From an uncultured Clostridia bacterium (GTDB lineage Bacteria; Bacillota; Clostridia; Oscillospirales; Acutalibacteraceae), in NCBI GenBank assembly GCA_946405475.1, contig CAMJHI010000146.1, forward strand, positions 1 through 6,291: 6,291 bases of DNA, in the 5' to 3' direction. Shown in pieces: positions 5,110 to 6,291 of the stretch; position 1 is the stretch's first letter, and every line of letters begins with the position of its first letter. Under the pieces are notes generated by a model. The model was not told the DNA's origin, did not search any database, and saw only the letters and a program-made list of their open reading frames with translations. The position numbers and the translations under genes were made by a program.

Positions 5110-5117
5110 AACCCGTC

Positions 5118-6278
5118 GTGCGCGCCGTTGCCCGTTTTATCAAAGAAACCGACTTTACTCTGCTCATCCTCTGCCTGCTCGCCTCCGTGCTGGGCGTGCT
5201 GATGGTGCACAGCGCGACGCTGTGCAAGCTCACCGAAGGGCAGGTCATCTTCCGCGACACGGTCGTGATGATAGCCGCCGTGGCCATCGGCGTGGTGCTC
5301 AGCCTGATCATTTCGGCGATCGACTATGAGGTGATCCTGAAGCTCTGGCCGGTCGTCGGCGGCGTGTCGATCCTGCTGATGCTGCTGCTGTTCAAATTCG
5401 GCACCGGCCCCGCCGGACGCAGCGACGTGAAAACGTGGCTGGATTTCGGCGTGGTTTATTTTCAGCCCTCCGAATTGCTCAAGGCAGCGTTCATCATCAC
5501 CTTTTCGGTGCATCTGGAGCTGGTCGGGCGCGAGATCGACCGGCTGCTGAACATTTTGCTGCTGTGCGTGCACGGCGCCGTGCCGACGCTGCTGGTGGTG
5601 CTCACGGGCGACATGGGTTCGGCGCTGGTGTTCCTGATGATCTTTGTGGTGATGATGTTCCTGGCCGGCGTGAAGCTTCGGTATTTCGCCATCGCGCTGG
5701 GCACCGTGATCGCCGCCGCGCCCATCGTATGGATCAAGGTGTTCAACACCATTCAGCGCGACCGTTTTCTGGCGCTGCTCTACCCGGAATCCTATGAAGA
5801 CATCATCTATCAGCAAATGCGCGGCAAAACCGCCATCGGTACCGGTCAGCTGATCGGCAAGGGGCTGTTCAAGGGGCCGCTCACACAGGCGGGCTACGTG
5901 CCGGAGGCCAAGAACGACATGATCCTCAGCGTGGTCGGCGAAGAGCTCGGCTTTGTGGGGTGCATGGCGCTGATCGCGCTGTTTGTGCTGCTGATCCTGC
6001 GCATTGTCAAAATCGCCCGCATCACCGACGACGCCCCCGGCAAATATCTGTGCACCGGCGTGGCCGCCATGATCGCCTCGCAGGTGATCGTCAACGTGGG
6101 CATGGTGCTGATGTATCTGCCCGTCATCGGCATCACCCTGCCGTTCATGAGCGCGGGCGGCTCGGCCAACCTTTGTATTTACATCGCCATGGGGCTGGTG
6201 TTCAGCGTTTACCGCGTGAACAAAAACCAGACGCCGGTGGATTACCGCCTGATCAACGTGCGCACGCCGTACCGGTGA
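5118..6278 (+). CDS. rodA: SEDS-family peptidoglycan glycosyltransferase, RodA-like (FtsW/RodA/SpoVE)
   Basis: SEDS proteins polymerise glycan strands from lipid II on the outer face of the membrane, paired with a class B penicillin-binding protein. The 386-aa product starts at GTG 5118, with AAAGGAGGG (5101-5109) upstream. About ten membrane segments can be seen, roughly at 14-33, 48-67, 74-93, 120-134, 143-163, 165-184, 188-206, 278-297, 309-334 and 345-366. Family motifs are TWLDFGVVYFQPSELLKAAF (106-125), YQQMRGKTAIGTGQLIGKGL (231-250), VPEAKNDMILSVVGEELGF (261-279), whose Asp267 lines up with the catalytic Asp of RodA/FtsW, and GITLPFMSAGGSANL (338-352). The GKGLFKGPLTQ stretch is more like RodA than FtsW, whereas PEAKND is closer to FtsW, so the paralogue call is tentative. 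It is divergent from tsaE; no mreC/mreD or PBP gene is visible. A following gene could start at the GTG overlapping its stop (6275), but only 17 bases remain. Confidence 0.9.
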   Translation: MRAVARFIKETDFTLLILCLLASVLGVLMVHSATLCKLTEGQVIFRDTVVMIAAVAIGVVLSLIISAIDYEVILKLWPVVGGVSILLMLLLFKFGTGPAGRSDVKTWLDFGVVYFQPSELLKAAFIITFSVHLELVGREIDRLLNILLLCVHGAVPTLLVVLTGDMGSALVFLMIFVVMMFLAGVKLRYFAIALGTVIAAAPIVWIKVFNTIQRDRFLALLYPESYEDIIYQQMRGKTAIGTGQLIGKGLFKGPLTQAGYVPEAKNDMILSVVGEELGFVGCMALIALFVLLILRIVKIARITDDAPGKYLCTGVAAMIASQVIVNVGMVLMYLPVIGITLPFMSAGGSANLCIYIAMGLVFSVYRVNKNQTPVDYRLINVRTPYR

Positions 6279-6291
6279 TCGAAGCCCGTCA

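Noticed and set aside
5076..5816. Minus-strand open frame of 246 codons opposite rodA
   Set aside because: It is a His/Gln-rich antisense shadow of a membrane protein gene whose plus-strand motifs are unambiguous.

Overview
The window is a stretch of bacterial housekeeping chromosome. The GC-rich codon use, near-consensus Shine-Dalgarno sites (AAAGGAGGG, TAGGAGTG), sigma-A-type -10 boxes and the gene neighbourhood suggest a moderately GC-rich Bacillota, most likely a clostridial (Oscillospirales-like) genome. The taxonomic call is inference. No phage, plasmid, CRISPR, RNA gene, toxin-antitoxin or defence genes were seen.

Layout. Seven genes lie on the minus strand, reading from right to left: tsaE (4983-4537), tsaB (4565-3852), rpiB (3855-3415), a spacer full of small palindromes (3393-3221), upp (3206-2580), a 308-base spacer with repeats (2579-2272), rplI (2271-1841, frameshifted), dnaB (1810-422) and the start of tilS (432 to beyond base 1). 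One gene, a rodA-like SEDS peptidoglycan polymerase (5118-6278), lies on the plus strand. A 134-base divergent promoter region separates it from tsaE.

How the genes fit together. tsaE and tsaB supply two parts of the t6A37 tRNA modification machinery. tilS modifies the wobble base of tRNA-Ile(CAU). rplI encodes ribosomal protein L9 and dnaB the replicative helicase, and rplI-dnaB is a familiar Bacillota neighbourhood. rpiB (pentose phosphate isomerisation) feeds ribose 5-phosphate towards PRPP, which Upp uses to salvage uracil. Overlaps of 29, 4 and 11 nt at tsaE/tsaB, tsaB/rpiB and dnaB/tilS indicate tight co-transcription and translational coupling.

Points of interest are mostly outside the intact genes. 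(1) rplI is broken by a frameshift at a short hairpin, and the lesion fits a net loss of 10 nt. (2) The upp-rplI spacer holds two copies of a 53-base composite repeat, one of them split by a 105-base palindromic, MITE-like element. (3) The rpiB-upp spacer is a dense run of small hairpins separated by ATTCGATAT-type motifs. (4) Two start codons (dnaB, tsaB) need reconsideration from their ribosome binding sites. I do not see evidence for a new multi-gene system. The best candidate for something undescribed is the family of intergenic palindromic repeats.
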